Positions 1 through 8,845 are shown, counted from the stretch's first letter. The stretch is DNA of 64,000 bases from Pelagibius sp050330205 (GCA_050330205.1 JBHJOA010000048.1:62001-126000), one strand, 5' to 3'. Numbers and translations: made by a program. The notes: generated by a model not told the origin, from the sequence alone.

Positions 1-1227
1 GCTATCGATAAAATGCATGACGCCGCCGCCGACGCCGCGGATTGCGGGAATCTTCAGCTCCCCTGGCCCCACCGGCTGATCGAAGAGGTCGGCCCCGAGA
101 ACCCGCGCGCGCTCGACCGTCGCGGCCGCATCCTCGACCCTCAACCCGAGGTCGCAGACCGTCGTGCCGTGAACGAGGTAGGAGGAATGGGCGAAGCCTT
201 CGCGCTCGGTGTTGACGACGATGTTGACGTCGCCCTGGCGCCAGAGTTCGACGTCTTTGGCGATGTGCCGGCCGGCGCGCCGGAAACCCAGATGGCGCAG
301 GATATTGCCGAGTTCCCCGGCCTCGCTCTCGTCGGCAGCGAACTCGATGAACTCGATACCGGAGACCGCTACCCGGTCCGGCATCGGCGGCACCGGGATC
401 GCGATGCCGGGCTCGGCCCGCCGGACCCGGTCCATCAGGTAGAGAAGCGACCGGTGCCCGTCGGCGGCGATGGTCCGGGGCGATCCGCCGCGGAACTGGT
501 CGTTGAACACCTCCAGCGACAGGGCGCCCGCATAGCCGGTCGCCGCCACCGCCGCCATGAACCCCAAGAGGTCCAGGTCGCCCTCTCCCGGCATGTTGCG
601 GAAATGCCGGCTCCAGTACAGCAGGTCCATGTCGATCTTCGGTGCGTCGGCGAGCTGGACGAAGAAGATGCGGTCGCCGGGAATGGAGCGGATGCTATCG
701 GGATCGAGCTTCCTCGCCAGGGTATGGAAGGAGTCGAGAATGAGGCCGACGCTGGGATGACCGGCGCGGCGGACGACCTCCCAGGCGTCGCGGTGGTCGC
801 TGACATGGCGCCCCCAGGCGAGCGCCTCGAAACCGACACGAAGGCCGCGCCGGGCGGCGCGTTCTCCCAGCTCCGCAAAATCGTCGGCCGCGCGGTCGAT
901 TCCGCCCAGCGCCAGCGGCGACACGTTCGAGCAGACCAGCATCAGGTCGGTACCCAGCTCGCCCATAAGATCGAACTTGCGTTCGGCCCGCTCGAAGGCA
1001 CGGCTGCGTTGCGGCTCGGGCATGCCCTCGAAGTCACGGAACGGCTGGAACAGCGTGATCTCGAGCCCGTGGTCCCGGACCAGACGCCCGGCGTCACGCG
1101 GGGAGCCGTCGAAGGCGAGAAAATCGTTCTCGAAGATCTCGATACCGTCGAATCCGGCTGCTGCGATCGCGGCCAGCTTCTCCTGCAGGTCACCGGCGAT
1201 GGACACCGTTGCGATCGAGGTTTTCAT
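1..1227 (-). CDS. quiC: 3-dehydroshikimate dehydratase, QuiC type (C-terminal end beyond window)
   Basis: Predicted to dehydrate 3-dehydroshikimate to protocatechuate in the cytoplasm, the step that sends quinate and shikimate into aromatic ring cleavage. 409 residues are visible. The first ~270 form an AP-endonuclease-2/sugar phosphate isomerase TIM barrel, with family-typical stretches such as FQPFRDFEGMPEP and GTDLMLVCSNVSP. From about residue 300 a vicinal-oxygen-chelate domain resembling 4-hydroxyphenylpyruvate dioxygenase begins (GIEFIEFAAD). This two-domain layout is that of QuiC enzymes of roughly 600+ residues, so about a third is missing past the left edge. The ATG is one base after the TGA of the TRAP permease gene, so translation is probably coupled. 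The family call is firm; the substrate is inferred from the family and from the neighbouring quinate/shikimate dehydrogenase. Confidence 0.85.
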   Translation of the reverse strand, partial: MKTSIATVSIAGDLQEKLAAIAAAGFDGIEIFENDFLAFDGSPRDAGRLVRDHGLEITLFQPFRDFEGMPEPQRSRAFERAERKFDLMGELGTDLMLVCSNVSPLALGGIDRAADDFAELGERAARRGLRVGFEALAWGRHVSDHRDAWEVVRRAGHPSVGLILDSFHTLARKLDPDSIRSIPGDRIFFVQLADAPKIDMDLLYWSRHFRNMPGEGDLDLLGFMAAVAATGYAGALSLEVFNDQFRGGSPRTIAADGHRSLLYLMDRVRRAEPGIAIPVPPMPDRVAVSGIEFIEFAADESEAGELGNILRHLGFRRAGRHIAKDVELWRQGDVNIVVNTEREGFAHSSYLVHGTTVCDLGLRVEDAAATVERARVLGADLFDQPVGPGELKIPAIRGVGGGVMHFIDS

Positions 1228-1228
1228 G

Positions 1229-2503
1229 TCAGTATCCCAGAGCGCGCGGCAGGAAGGTCACGGTATCGGGCACGAAGGTGAGGATTACGAGAACCAGCAC
1301 CTCAACCAGGAAGAGGGGCAGAATCGCGCGGCTCAATCGCGCCATCCCGACACCGGCAATGCTCTCGGCCACATAAAGACAGAGGCCGACGGGCGGCGTG
1401 ATGAGACCGATCATCAGGTTGAAGATAACGATAATGCCGAAGTGTATGGGATCGACGCCCAGCGATACCGCGATCGGATGCAGGATCGGCACCAGCACCA
1501 GCATCGCCGCGATTCCCTCGAGGAAAAGTCCCACGAAGAGGAACAGGAGCATCGCGGCGATCAGGAAGGTCGTTCGGCTGTCGACGTTCCCGAGCACCCA
1601 AGCGGTCAGGACGTTGGGCACGCGATTGTAGGTCAGCAGCCAGTTCGCCGCCGCAATCGCTGCGATAATGATCATGATCACCGCGCTGTCGCACATCGCC
1701 TTGGTGAAGATCCCCGGCAGTGCCGAGACCTTCAGGCTGCGGTACACGAAGACCCCGATCAGCAGGGCATAGCCGACGGCAAAGCTCGCCGCCTCGGTCG
1801 GCGTGACGACGCCGAGCAGGATCGAGCCGACGACGAAGACCGGCATCAGGAGCGGCAGCACACCACCGAGGAGAACCGCGCTGGCGCCACCGGGCGCGCG
1901 TTCTTCGCCTTGCCTTCTGTCGTCCACCTTCACAGTGAGCGCGACGTAGACCGAGAGGAACACGGCAAGCAGGAGGCCCGGCACCACACCAGCCAGGAAG
2001 AGCGCGGGGACCGAGACGCCGGTGACAATGAGGGCATAAATGATCACCGGGATCGACGGCGGAATGATCGGCCCGATCACCGAGGATGCGGCGGTCAGCG
2101 CCGCGGCGAAGGAGCGGTCGTAGCCGTGCTTCTCCATCTCCGGAATAAACACCCGGCCGAGCGCGGAGGTGTCGGCCACCGCCGACCCGGAGAGCCCGGC
2201 GAAGATCACCGAGGCCCAGATGTTGACATGGGCCAATCCCGCCCGAAACCCGCCGACGATGACATTGGCAAAGGCGATGATCCGCTGCGTGATGCCGCTC
2301 GCGTTCATCAGTTCGCCGGCCAGCACGAAGAGCGGAATGGCGAGAAGGGGAAAGGAATTCAGGCCGCGGAACATCTCCGACGCGACGACACGGAGATGAT
2401 AGGGCGGATCGCCGGTCACCATGAACCAGGCAAGGGACGCGACGATGGCAAAGGCGATGGGAACGCCGGCGAGGAGACAGACAGCGAGGATGACGAAGAC
2501 CAC
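1229..2503 (-). CDS. TRAP transporter large permease subunit (DctM family)
   Basis: Large membrane subunit of a tripartite ATP-independent periplasmic (TRAP) transporter, which uses an ion gradient to import an organic acid handed over by a periplasmic binding protein. The 424-residue protein is hydrophobic throughout, with about a dozen membrane segments, and has DctM-like stretches (FPLLAIPLFVLAGELMN near residue 50, GSAVADTSALG near 105, IGPIIPPSIPVIIYAL near 140, GLITPPVGLCLYV near 360). The start is a GTG three bases beyond the stop of the small-subunit gene. It lies between the DctQ gene and quiC, so the likely substrate is quinate, shikimate or dehydroshikimate. The substrate is inferred from context only. 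Confidence 0.93.
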   Translation of the reverse strand: MVFVILAVCLLAGVPIAFAIVASLAWFMVTGDPPYHLRVVASEMFRGLNSFPLLAIPLFVLAGELMNASGITQRIIAFANVIVGGFRAGLAHVNIWASVIFAGLSGSAVADTSALGRVFIPEMEKHGYDRSFAAALTAASSVIGPIIPPSIPVIIYALIVTGVSVPALFLAGVVPGLLLAVFLSVYVALTVKVDDRRQGEERAPGGASAVLLGGVLPLLMPVFVVGSILLGVVTPTEAASFAVGYALLIGVFVYRSLKVSALPGIFTKAMCDSAVIMIIIAAIAAANWLLTYNRVPNVLTAWVLGNVDSRTTFLIAAMLLFLFVGLFLEGIAAMLVLVPILHPIAVSLGVDPIHFGIIVIFNLMIGLITPPVGLCLYVAESIAGVGMARLSRAILPLFLVEVLVLVILTFVPDTVTFLPRALGY

Positions 2504-2506
2504 CGC

Positions 2507-3037
2507 TCAGCGCCCCTGCAGCCGGCCCGCGAGGCGGATCACGGCGGCGATGGCGAGGATCGCGCCGCCGAAGCCGATGGCGGCCTGCCATGCCCCCATC
2601 TGGCCGAGGCCAAGGAACCAATCGATCCCGGTACGCTCGGCCATAGCCTTTGCCGTGCCGATCAGGCCGGAGGCCTCGACCGCGCCACGGCGCGTGGCGA
2701 AGAGGTAACCCGACCAGGCTAGCGAGGCGCCGATTGCGACCGTGACGAGGTCGACAGCGGCAAGGACCCGCGCACGCACGCGCTCCGGCAGAACATTGGT
2801 GAGGATCGTAAAGCGGATGTGACGGTCGTCGAGGTAGGCGAGGCCGAGGCCGAACATGATACCGTAAACGGTGAGGTAGATCGGCAGCTCTTCGCCCCAT
2901 TCGAAGGACCTGCCGATCGTGTAGCGGCGCAACGAGTTGACGAAAATGATGGCGAATACCAGTGCCAGCGACAGGCCGGCCCCGAGACCGAAGAGCCGAC
3001 TTGCGATGCGATGGAGCGCAGATACCACAGGCGACAT
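2507..3037 (-). CDS. TRAP transporter small permease subunit (DctQ family)
   Basis: Small four-helix membrane subunit that pairs with the DctM-type permease encoded just downstream. The chosen ATG gives 176 residues, the usual DctQ size; the reading frame stays open upstream, but that extension is Arg/Gly-rich and does not look like protein. Hydrophobic segments start near residues 15, 50, 95 and 140. Typical features are the first-helix RRYTIGRSFEWGEELPIYL stretch and the short loop DDRHIRFTIL. No strong Shine-Dalgarno sequence precedes the ATG. It sits between the binding-protein gene and the large permease, the normal TRAP order. Confidence 0.88.
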   Translation of the reverse strand: MSPVVSALHRIASRLFGLGAGLSLALVFAIIFVNSLRRYTIGRSFEWGEELPIYLTVYGIMFGLGLAYLDDRHIRFTILTNVLPERVRARVLAAVDLVTVAIGASLAWSGYLFATRRGAVEASGLIGTAKAMAERTGIDWFLGLGQMGAWQAAIGFGGAILAIAAVIRLAGRLQGR

Positions 3038-3093
3038 CCGGGCGAAAAGCGTCAGAACTGCGGGCGGCCGGCGCCGCCCGCAGCCGACCCTGC

Positions 3094-4104
3094 CTACTCG
3101 GTCGCGGCCGCGACCGCAGCGGTGAGCTTCTCGATCCAGACCGCCTCGCCGCCCAGTTCGCCGGCCAGCCACTCCTTGACCGCGGGCTGCGCCGCGTCGC
3201 GGAACATGGCGAGTTCCTCTGCGGTCGGGGAGTAGACCTGCATCCCCTCGGCCTGCACCTTGTTGACGCCCTCGGCGGTGCTCCATTGCTGGATGGCGCG
3301 CCCCATGGTGCCGGCCACCCTGGCCGCCTTGGCGACGACTTCCCGCTCGGCCGCGCTCAGCGACTGGAAGAACTCGTCGTTGATCACCAGGAAGTCGGCG
3401 CCGTAGACATGGCCGTCGAGCGTCATGAACTTCTGCAGATTATGGAGCTTGTTGTTGTAGATGACGCCGACCGGGTTCTCCTGCCCGTCGACGACGCCGG
3501 TCGACAGTGCGTTGGGCAATTCGGTCCAGGCGATCGGCGTCGGCTCGCCGCCGAGGCCCTTCACCATTTCGACGTAGAGCGGAATCGGCTGGACCCGGAA
3601 CTTGAGACCGGCCATGTCGGCGGGAGTGCGGATCTCGCGGACGTTGTTCGTGAAGTTGCGGAAGCCGGTTTCGCCATAGGCCAGCGTTCTCAAGCCGGAC
3701 TGCTCGAGGCAGTGCTGGGCAAGCTCGTCGCCGAAGGAGCTGTCGAGTACATCCCAGGCCACGGGTGCCGAGGGAAAGGTGTAGGGAATGTCGAGCACCG
3801 AAGCGGCCTTGCAGACCTTCGACATCGCGCCCGAGACCATGACCACCTGGGTCAGGCCTTCCTGAGCCTGGGCGACCAGTTCGTCCTCGTTTCCGAGCGC
3901 ACCCGCGGGGAAGATCTCGACCGTAAGGCCGGACTCGCCCTCGACGATGTTCTTGAATACATGCGCGGCGGCGCCCTTCTTGGAGCCCTGCCAGTCGTCG
4001 GGATCGACATGGGCGAAGCGCAGCGTCTGGGCAGAGGCGCCGGTAGCGGCCAGCCCCAGCGCCACCGCGGCAGCGATCGAGAGTCTGGTGATCGTGGAAT
4101 GCAT
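3094..4104 (-). CDS. TRAP transporter substrate-binding protein (DctP family)
   Basis: Periplasmic binding protein of the TRAP system encoded here, 336 residues. The ATG is preceded by a good GGGAGGA Shine-Dalgarno sequence; an in-frame ATG 14 codons upstream is less likely because it would precede the signal peptide. The N-terminus (MHSTITRLSIAAAVALGLAA, then GASAQ) is a Sec signal peptide cleaved near residue 26. The mature part starts LRFAHVDPDDWQGSKK, and the region KFRVQPIPLYVEMVKGLGGE (about residues 168-187) carries the arginine that binds the substrate carboxylate in DctP proteins. The aroE-like gene ends 66 bases upstream, so it probably belongs to the same transcript. Confidence 0.93.
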   Translation of the reverse strand: MHSTITRLSIAAAVALGLAATGASAQTLRFAHVDPDDWQGSKKGAAAHVFKNIVEGESGLTVEIFPAGALGNEDELVAQAQEGLTQVVMVSGAMSKVCKAASVLDIPYTFPSAPVAWDVLDSSFGDELAQHCLEQSGLRTLAYGETGFRNFTNNVREIRTPADMAGLKFRVQPIPLYVEMVKGLGGEPTPIAWTELPNALSTGVVDGQENPVGVIYNNKLHNLQKFMTLDGHVYGADFLVINDEFFQSLSAAEREVVAKAARVAGTMGRAIQQWSTAEGVNKVQAEGMQVYSPTAEELAMFRDAAQPAVKEWLAGELGGEAVWIEKLTAAVAAATE

Positions 4105-4170
4105 TGGAGTCCTCCCTGGTTTTTGAGTTCCTGGTGCCGTCTTCAAGGCGGCGGTTGTCGCTCCGGACGC

Positions 4171-5049
4171 TCAGGTGCCGAAGGCTTCGAAGGTCCGGCG
4201 CATTCGCGCCGGGTCGGGCTTATTCCCGGTAAAGAGTTCGTAAGCGCGGACGGCCTGAAAAACGGCCATGCCCAAGCCGGGGAGAACCCGGCATCCCGTG
4301 GCCCGCGCGGCGGCAAGGAGCCGTGTTTCCAGCGGGAAGTAGACGATGTCGGCGACCCAGAGATCGGGCCGGAGAAGCGCCAGAGGAAACGGCGAGCCCG
4401 GCAGTTTCGCCATGCCGACAGGCGTGGCGTTGACGACGCCGCTGAGGTGAACGGCGACGTCTTCGGGGCTCTCGGCCAGCGCTGCCCGGCCATCGCCGAA
4501 CCCGGCGGCAATCGCGGCCGCAAGGCGCTCGGCGCGCCCGGCGTCGAGATCGAAGATCCAGAGGCGCCGCACCCCGAGCGAAAGCAGGGCATGAGCCACG
4601 GCCCCCCCTGCGCCACCGGCGCCGAGCAGCAGGACTTCATCCATGGCAGTGTCCGCCATCGCCCGCCTGAACCCCTCGGCGAAACCCCAGAGGTCGGTGT
4701 TGTGTCCCCGCCGGCGGCCATCGCGGAAAACGATGGTATTCACCGCTCCTGCCGCGCGGGCATTGTCCGAGAGTTCGTGAAGATGGCGGATCGCCTCGAT
4801 CTTGTACGGGTGGGTGACGTTCAGACCCGTGAAGCCTTCCGCTTCGGCACCCTCTATGACATCGGCCAGGCTGCGCCCCGCCATCGCCGCGTCATCCATG
4901 TCGAAGAGCTTGTAGGTGTAGGCGAGCCCCTGTGCCCGGCCCTCGGCCTCGTGCATGGCCGGTGTGCGGGAGAGGGTGATGCCACGACCGACGAGCCCCG
5001 CAAGCACGGTCCCTTCCCTGACAAGTGTCTCAGCCGGCGGCTGCGGCAT
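4171..5049 (-). CDS. NAD-type quinate/shikimate dehydrogenase (AroE/YdiB superfamily)
   Basis: Oxidises quinate to 3-dehydroquinate or shikimate to 3-dehydroshikimate with a nicotinamide cofactor. The substrate domain has LSRTPAMHEAEG (residues 26-37), the variant of the SxS motif found in actinobacterial NAD-dependent quinate dehydrogenases rather than biosynthetic AroE. NVTHPYK (77-83) provides catalytic Lys83 and HNTD (116-119) catalytic Asp119. The nucleotide-binding loop is GAGGAGGA (143-150), and strand 2 ends in FDLD with an acidic residue, not the basic NRT pattern of NADP enzymes, so NAD is the likely cofactor. The ATG has a GAGGGAG ribosome site. First gene of the operon, divergent from the TetR gene. 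Its position with a TRAP importer and quiC argues for catabolism rather than aromatic amino acid synthesis. Confidence 0.88.
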   Translation of the reverse strand: MPQPPAETLVREGTVLAGLVGRGITLSRTPAMHEAEGRAQGLAYTYKLFDMDDAAMAGRSLADVIEGAEAEGFTGLNVTHPYKIEAIRHLHELSDNARAAGAVNTIVFRDGRRRGHNTDLWGFAEGFRRAMADTAMDEVLLLGAGGAGGAVAHALLSLGVRRLWIFDLDAGRAERLAAAIAAGFGDGRAALAESPEDVAVHLSGVVNATPVGMAKLPGSPFPLALLRPDLWVADIVYFPLETRLLAAARATGCRVLPGLGMAVFQAVRAYELFTGNKPDPARMRRTFEAFGT

Positions 5050-5096
5050 GGCTCCCTCATCCCGGCGGTCTGCGCCGCCTGGTCGTTTCGGAGTTC

Positions 5097-5125
5097 AAAA
5101 TGTTCCGGATGGTTAATTCTGTCAA
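5097..5125 (-). promoter_or_regulatory. Promoter of the quinate/shikimate operon
   Basis: Reading leftwards, TTGACA (complement of 5120-5125) and CATTTT (complement of 5097-5102) are separated by 17 bases, a good sigma-70 arrangement 48 bases from the dehydrogenase ATG. Both elements lie within or next to the palindromic operator. Confidence 0.6.
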
Positions 5126-5143
5126 GAAAATTGAACTATCCGG
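5105..5143. promoter_or_regulatory. Palindromic operator between the TetR gene and the quinate operon
   Basis: CCGGATGGTTAAT (5105-5117) and ATTGAACTATCCGG (5130-5143) are inverted copies differing by one substitution and one inserted base, 12 bases apart. A partial third copy, GGTTAAATT, follows directly. The element overlaps the leftward promoter and the -35 of a possible rightward promoter (TTGAAC at 5131-5136, TAGGGT at 5153-5158, 16-base spacer). This is what a TetR repressor controlling both itself and the divergent operon would bind. Confidence 0.6.
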
Positions 5144-5183
5144 TTAAATTGCTAGGGTGCCCTGGTTGGACCCAGGATTCGTC

Positions 5184-5897
5184 ATGACCGAGACGCTCAA
5201 ACCGAAGCCCCCCCGTGACAGCAGAGTGCGCTGGAAACAGAACCCGGAGGCGGTTCAGGCCAACATTCTGCGGGTGGCACGGGAGGAGTTCGCCAAGAAC
5301 GGCCTGTCCGGCGCCCGCGTCGACGACATCGCCGCCCGGACCGAAACCTCCAAGCGCATGATTTACTACTACTTCGGCGACAAGGTGGGGCTCTACCGAC
5401 GGGCGCTCGAAGCCGCATACCGGGAGGTCCGCGCCGGCGAGCGGGACCTGGATCTGGACGGCCTGGGTCCGGAAGCCGCGCTGCGGCGGCTTGTCGAATT
5501 CACCTTCGACCACCACCATCGCAACCCGGAATTCATCCGCCTGGTGATGATCGAGAACATCCACCACGGTCGCTACCTCTGCCAGTCGGACGTGATCCGC
5601 GACCTGAACAGCGGCGCCATCGAGCATCTCGAGAATGTGCTCGACCGGGGCCGACGCACGGGCGTGTTCCGATCGGATGCCGATCCCCTCGTCGTCCACT
5701 GGCAGGTCAGCGCGCTGGCCTTCTTCAATGTCTCGAACGCGGCGACCTTTTCGTTGATCTTCGGCGACAGGCTCGCGAAGCCTGCAGGTCAGAAACTGCT
5801 CCGGCACTGGGTCGTCGAGACCGTTCTTCGGTCGGTCCTGACCGCAGCGGAGGCGGCGGGTGAGCCCGCGCGGTCGCGGCGAACCGGTTCGAAGTAG
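5184..5897 (+). CDS. TetR/AcrR family transcriptional regulator
   Basis: Likely ligand-controlled repressor of the divergent quinate/shikimate operon. The 237-residue protein has a basic N-terminus followed by a TetR helix-turn-helix from about residue 24 (ILRVAREEFAKNGLSGARVD, then the recognition stretch TSKRMIYYYFGDKVGLYRRA). The C-terminal ligand and dimer domain contains NPEFIRLVMIENIHHGRYL. The ATG is chosen because AGGA lies six bases upstream; a GTG 27 bases earlier is in frame but has no such site. The ligand is not known; an operon substrate or intermediate is the simplest guess. Confidence 0.88.
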   Translation: MTETLKPKPPRDSRVRWKQNPEAVQANILRVAREEFAKNGLSGARVDDIAARTETSKRMIYYYFGDKVGLYRRALEAAYREVRAGERDLDLDGLGPEAALRRLVEFTFDHHHRNPEFIRLVMIENIHHGRYLCQSDVIRDLNSGAIEHLENVLDRGRRTGVFRSDADPLVVHWQVSALAFFNVSNAATFSLIFGDRLAKPAGQKLLRHWVVETVLRSVLTAAEAAGEPARSRRTGSK

Positions 5898-5957
5898 CCG
5901 TCACGACTCCCTGGGGATCGGCGGTTGCCGCCGGCGGCATCAGCCCCGCCGCAGCGC

Positions 5958-7205
5958 CTATGCGGGAACGCGAACCCGCCGTCTGACCGCGAAGAAGAGC
6001 GCGCCGACGATGATGAGGTTGAGGACCCCGGCCAGCGCCGCGTTCGCAAAGCTCACGTCGTAGGCACCGGTGTAGTCGTAGAAGAGTCCGCCCTGGAAAC
6101 CGCCGAGACCATGTCCCAGCCACGCAAACGCGAGGATCACGCCGGTCGAACCGGCGCGCCGCGACGCCGGTGTCAGAACACGCGTGGTGACCAGCAGGCC
6201 CGTCATCACACCCGCATAGCCGAAACCATAAATCGGCGCAAAAACATAGAGCGTGTCGAGATCGCGGATCTGCGTGAAGGCGAGCACCATCGCCGTTTGC
6301 CAAAGGGACGCCGTCATGTAGGCGGGCATTGCGCCGATCATGTCGGCCAGCCTGCCGAATGCGACACGGCCGAAGATCGCGGCGATCATCATGACGAAGA
6401 GCACGCCGCCCGCCTCCGGCCCCGAGATGCCTCGACCCTGGATGAGCGGCACGAGGTGCATCAGCGGAACCGACATGCAGGTGCAGCAAAGGAGCACCGC
6501 CACGCTGAGCCAAAGCACGGCGACACCCGTGGGCAGCGGAACAACGGTGTCGCCATTGCCGCAAGCCGCCCGGGCCGACTGTCGCGGCGGCTCCCTGGTC
6601 AGCAGCGCCAGCGGCACCAGCAGGATCAGGGAGGCGATGCCGAGAGCGGTGAATGCCCCGCGCCATCCGAGCACTTCTATCAGGAACGTCGTGCCGAAGG
6701 GGATGCCGCCCTGACCCACCGCCTGGCCCGCGGCTGCGATGCCTATCGCGAGGCCGGCGCCGGTACGGAACCAGTTCCCGACCAGCGCGATCAACGGGGC
6801 GAAGAGCGAGCCGGCGCCGAAGGCCCCGGCGAGGAAGAACAGCAGGTAGAATTGCCAGAGCGCATCGGCCCAGGATGCCGCCAGCACGCAGAGACCGGTG
6901 ACGACCGCCCCGAACAGGCAGACGTTTCGCGTGTCCGTGCGGTCGGCGATGCCGCCCATCATGATGCCGCCAAGCGCCAGCCCGACGAGTCCGGCCGAAT
7001 TGATGAACGCGATCGAACCGCGCGCCCAGCCGAATTCCTGTTCCAGCGGTATGAAGAACACCGACAGTCCGTTCACCAACTGGCCCATGGCGATGGCTAG
7101 CATCGCCGCCGCCGCGAAGGCGATCACCCAGCGGTAGCGCGGCTCCTGTTCCTTTTCGGGCCGCGGCACGTCGAGATCGCCTGCTTCGCCTGCGTCCTGG
7201 TACAA
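5958..7205 (-). CDS. Major facilitator superfamily permease
   Basis: Twelve-helix secondary transporter of 415 residues. The first half has the MFS loop 2-3 signature as GGIMMGGIADRTDTRNV (about residues 80-96). The matching second-half motif is FGRVAFGRLADMIG. A cytoplasmic loop after helix 6 (LTREPPRQSARAACGNGD) separates the halves. The whole resembles monocarboxylate/oxalate-formate type MFS proteins with 12 segments. The start is a TTG with GGGGA eight bases upstream; no ATG precedes the first helix. It converges with the TetR gene and need not belong to the quinate operon. The substrate cannot be read from the sequence. Confidence 0.88.
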   Translation of the reverse strand: MYQDAGEAGDLDVPRPEKEQEPRYRWVIAFAAAAMLAIAMGQLVNGLSVFFIPLEQEFGWARGSIAFINSAGLVGLALGGIMMGGIADRTDTRNVCLFGAVVTGLCVLAASWADALWQFYLLFFLAGAFGAGSLFAPLIALVGNWFRTGAGLAIGIAAAGQAVGQGGIPFGTTFLIEVLGWRGAFTALGIASLILLVPLALLTREPPRQSARAACGNGDTVVPLPTGVAVLWLSVAVLLCCTCMSVPLMHLVPLIQGRGISGPEAGGVLFVMMIAAIFGRVAFGRLADMIGAMPAYMTASLWQTAMVLAFTQIRDLDTLYVFAPIYGFGYAGVMTGLLVTTRVLTPASRRAGSTGVILAFAWLGHGLGGFQGGLFYDYTGAYDVSFANAALAGVLNLIIVGALFFAVRRRVRVPA

Positions 7206-7654
7206 GGTTCGGTTCCCCAGTCGTCAAGGGTGACAGCGAAGGACGATGTTCTTCGACCACCTGTCGGATAGCCTAGCCTAGGCAAAGGCGGTTTCAGGAT
7301 GATATCGGCGACAGAACCTTTGCGTTTCTTTTGTTTCGACAGTGCCGTCCCCAAGGCCGCGGATTCTGCACCGCCACTTCGAAGGGAAGAGCGACGACAC
7401 CAACGCGATTTCAAGCTGCGGCGATCCCCTCAAGACCGACAGGAATTGACAGCGGGCCCAGATTCGAGACACTGGAAGGCCTCGCCTGCCCGGGTTCCGG
7501 GCGTACCAACCCTTTCCGAAGTCGAGAGAACCAGCCGCTCTGCGGGCGGCCCCAGGAAGATGCGAAGCGTGCCACCAAAGAGAACGCCGCCGCCGGTTAT
7601 GGGAAAGCGTCAGCGGGGCGCGGGGCGTTTGCCGGCCGGCACCGGGGCGGCGCC
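7206..7654. other. 449-base divergent intergenic region
   Basis: Separates the leftward MFS gene from the rightward AbrB-family gene. It must hold both promoters, but none is clear. Frames open through it give Arg/Pro/Gly-rich translations with no recognisable domain and no ribosome sites, and I regard them as non-coding. Confidence 0.5.
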
Positions 7655-8737
7655 TTGACCTTGCGTCGCGCGACAGAACTCGCCCTTTGCTACGGGGTGG
7701 CATCCGGCGCCGGCTACCTCTTCAGCCTGCTGGACCTGCCGCTTCCCTGGATGATCGGGCCGTTGATCGCCACGGCGCTGATCGGCCTCACGGTAAAGGC
7801 CGTCGACGTTCCGACCCGCACCAGGCCCGTCGGCCAGGTGGTGGTTTCCGCACATGTCGGCCTCTATTTCAACGCCGCGGCCTTGGCGGCGATCCTCGAC
7901 CACGGCCTGGTGATCCTCGGCGTGGCCGTGACCACGGCCCTGATCGGCTTCCTCATGTCCGGCGTTCTCAGGCGCATGACCGGCGCCGATCCCGCGACCG
8001 CCTTCCTGGCCAGCATGCCGGGCGGTCCGGTGGAGATGGGCAATCTGGCCCTGAAGTACGGCGGCGACCCGGGGCCCGTGGTGTTCGCCCAGACGCTCAG
8101 AATCTCGGCGATCGTCATCCTCGTTCCGGCGGCGCTCTACTATTTTCTGCATGAATCGAGAGGCAGCGTTCCCGAGGCGGCGTTCGTCCCGGACTTCCAG
8201 GGAATGGCGCTGCTTACCGTGGGTGCGGTCGGCACCGCCGCCGCCTTCGGCCTCTGTCGCATCAGCAACCCGTTCTTTCTGGGCCCGCTGGCGTTCTGCT
8301 GCCTGGCGACAGTGTTTGACCTTCCACTCGCACCCTATCCCGACGCGGCGGTGTCCATCGCCCAGATCTTGCTGGGCACCTGGCTGGGTTCGACCTTCCG
8401 GCGCGAGTTGTTCCTCAACGCAGGGCGCCTCGTCGTGGCGACCACGCTGACATCGATGCTGCTGGTCGTCCTCTGTACCGCCTTCGCGGCCAGCCTGGCG
8501 CTGATCACGGATTTTCCCTGGGAACTCCTGGTTCTCGGCGCGGCGCCCGGCAGCATCACCGAGATGGCGCTGACCGCCCGCTTCCTGCACGAGGACGTGG
8601 CGCTGATCACCGCCTTTCACCTAGTACGGATTTTCCTGATCATCCCCACCACCCCCTGGATGCTGGCCCTGGTTCACGCGCGCTCGGCGCCCCCTGGCAA
8701 GACATCGACGCGGCAAAACGAGCGCAGGGACTCCTGA
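7655..8737 (+). CDS. AbrB-family membrane protein (former 'ammonia monooxygenase' family)
   Basis: Integral membrane protein of the AbrB duplication family, which has two related halves of about five helices. The family is often mislabelled ammonia monooxygenase; its role is unproven, with transport or membrane regulation suggested. With the TTG chosen here the protein has 360 residues, the usual family length. Hallmarks are LPLPWMIGPLIATAL near residue 30, FLASMPGGPVEMGNLALKYG near 120 and the matching second-half LVLGAAPGSITEMALTA near 290. The frame stays open far upstream but that part does not look like protein, so the exact start is uncertain. Confidence 0.8.
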   Translation: MTLRRATELALCYGVASGAGYLFSLLDLPLPWMIGPLIATALIGLTVKAVDVPTRTRPVGQVVVSAHVGLYFNAAALAAILDHGLVILGVAVTTALIGFLMSGVLRRMTGADPATAFLASMPGGPVEMGNLALKYGGDPGPVVFAQTLRISAIVILVPAALYYFLHESRGSVPEAAFVPDFQGMALLTVGAVGTAAAFGLCRISNPFFLGPLAFCCLATVFDLPLAPYPDAAVSIAQILLGTWLGSTFRRELFLNAGRLVVATTLTSMLLVVLCTAFAASLALITDFPWELLVLGAAPGSITEMALTARFLHEDVALITAFHLVRIFLIIPTTPWMLALVHARSAPPGKTSTRQNERRDS

Positions 8738-8845
8738 TCGCCACGGCACGACAGTCGGGACGCGCCCGGCCGCTTCGCAACGACCCTCAGCATCAGGAGG
8801 CCAGCGGGCTTCCCGTCAGGATCAGATATATTTCTTTAGGGGTGA

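Noticed and set aside
977..2722. 581-codon rightward open frame
   Set aside because: It is antisense to the TRAP permease genes and quiC, is rich in Asp/His/Arg/Gln without any domain, and arises from high GC content.
2962..5187. 741-codon rightward open frame
   Set aside because: Lies antisense to the DctP and dehydrogenase genes, which have clear motifs and ribosome sites.
7278..7703. 141-codon leftward frame between the MFS and AbrB-family genes
   Set aside because: Overlaps the AbrB-family start region, has no ribosome site and an Arg-rich composition typical of shadows.
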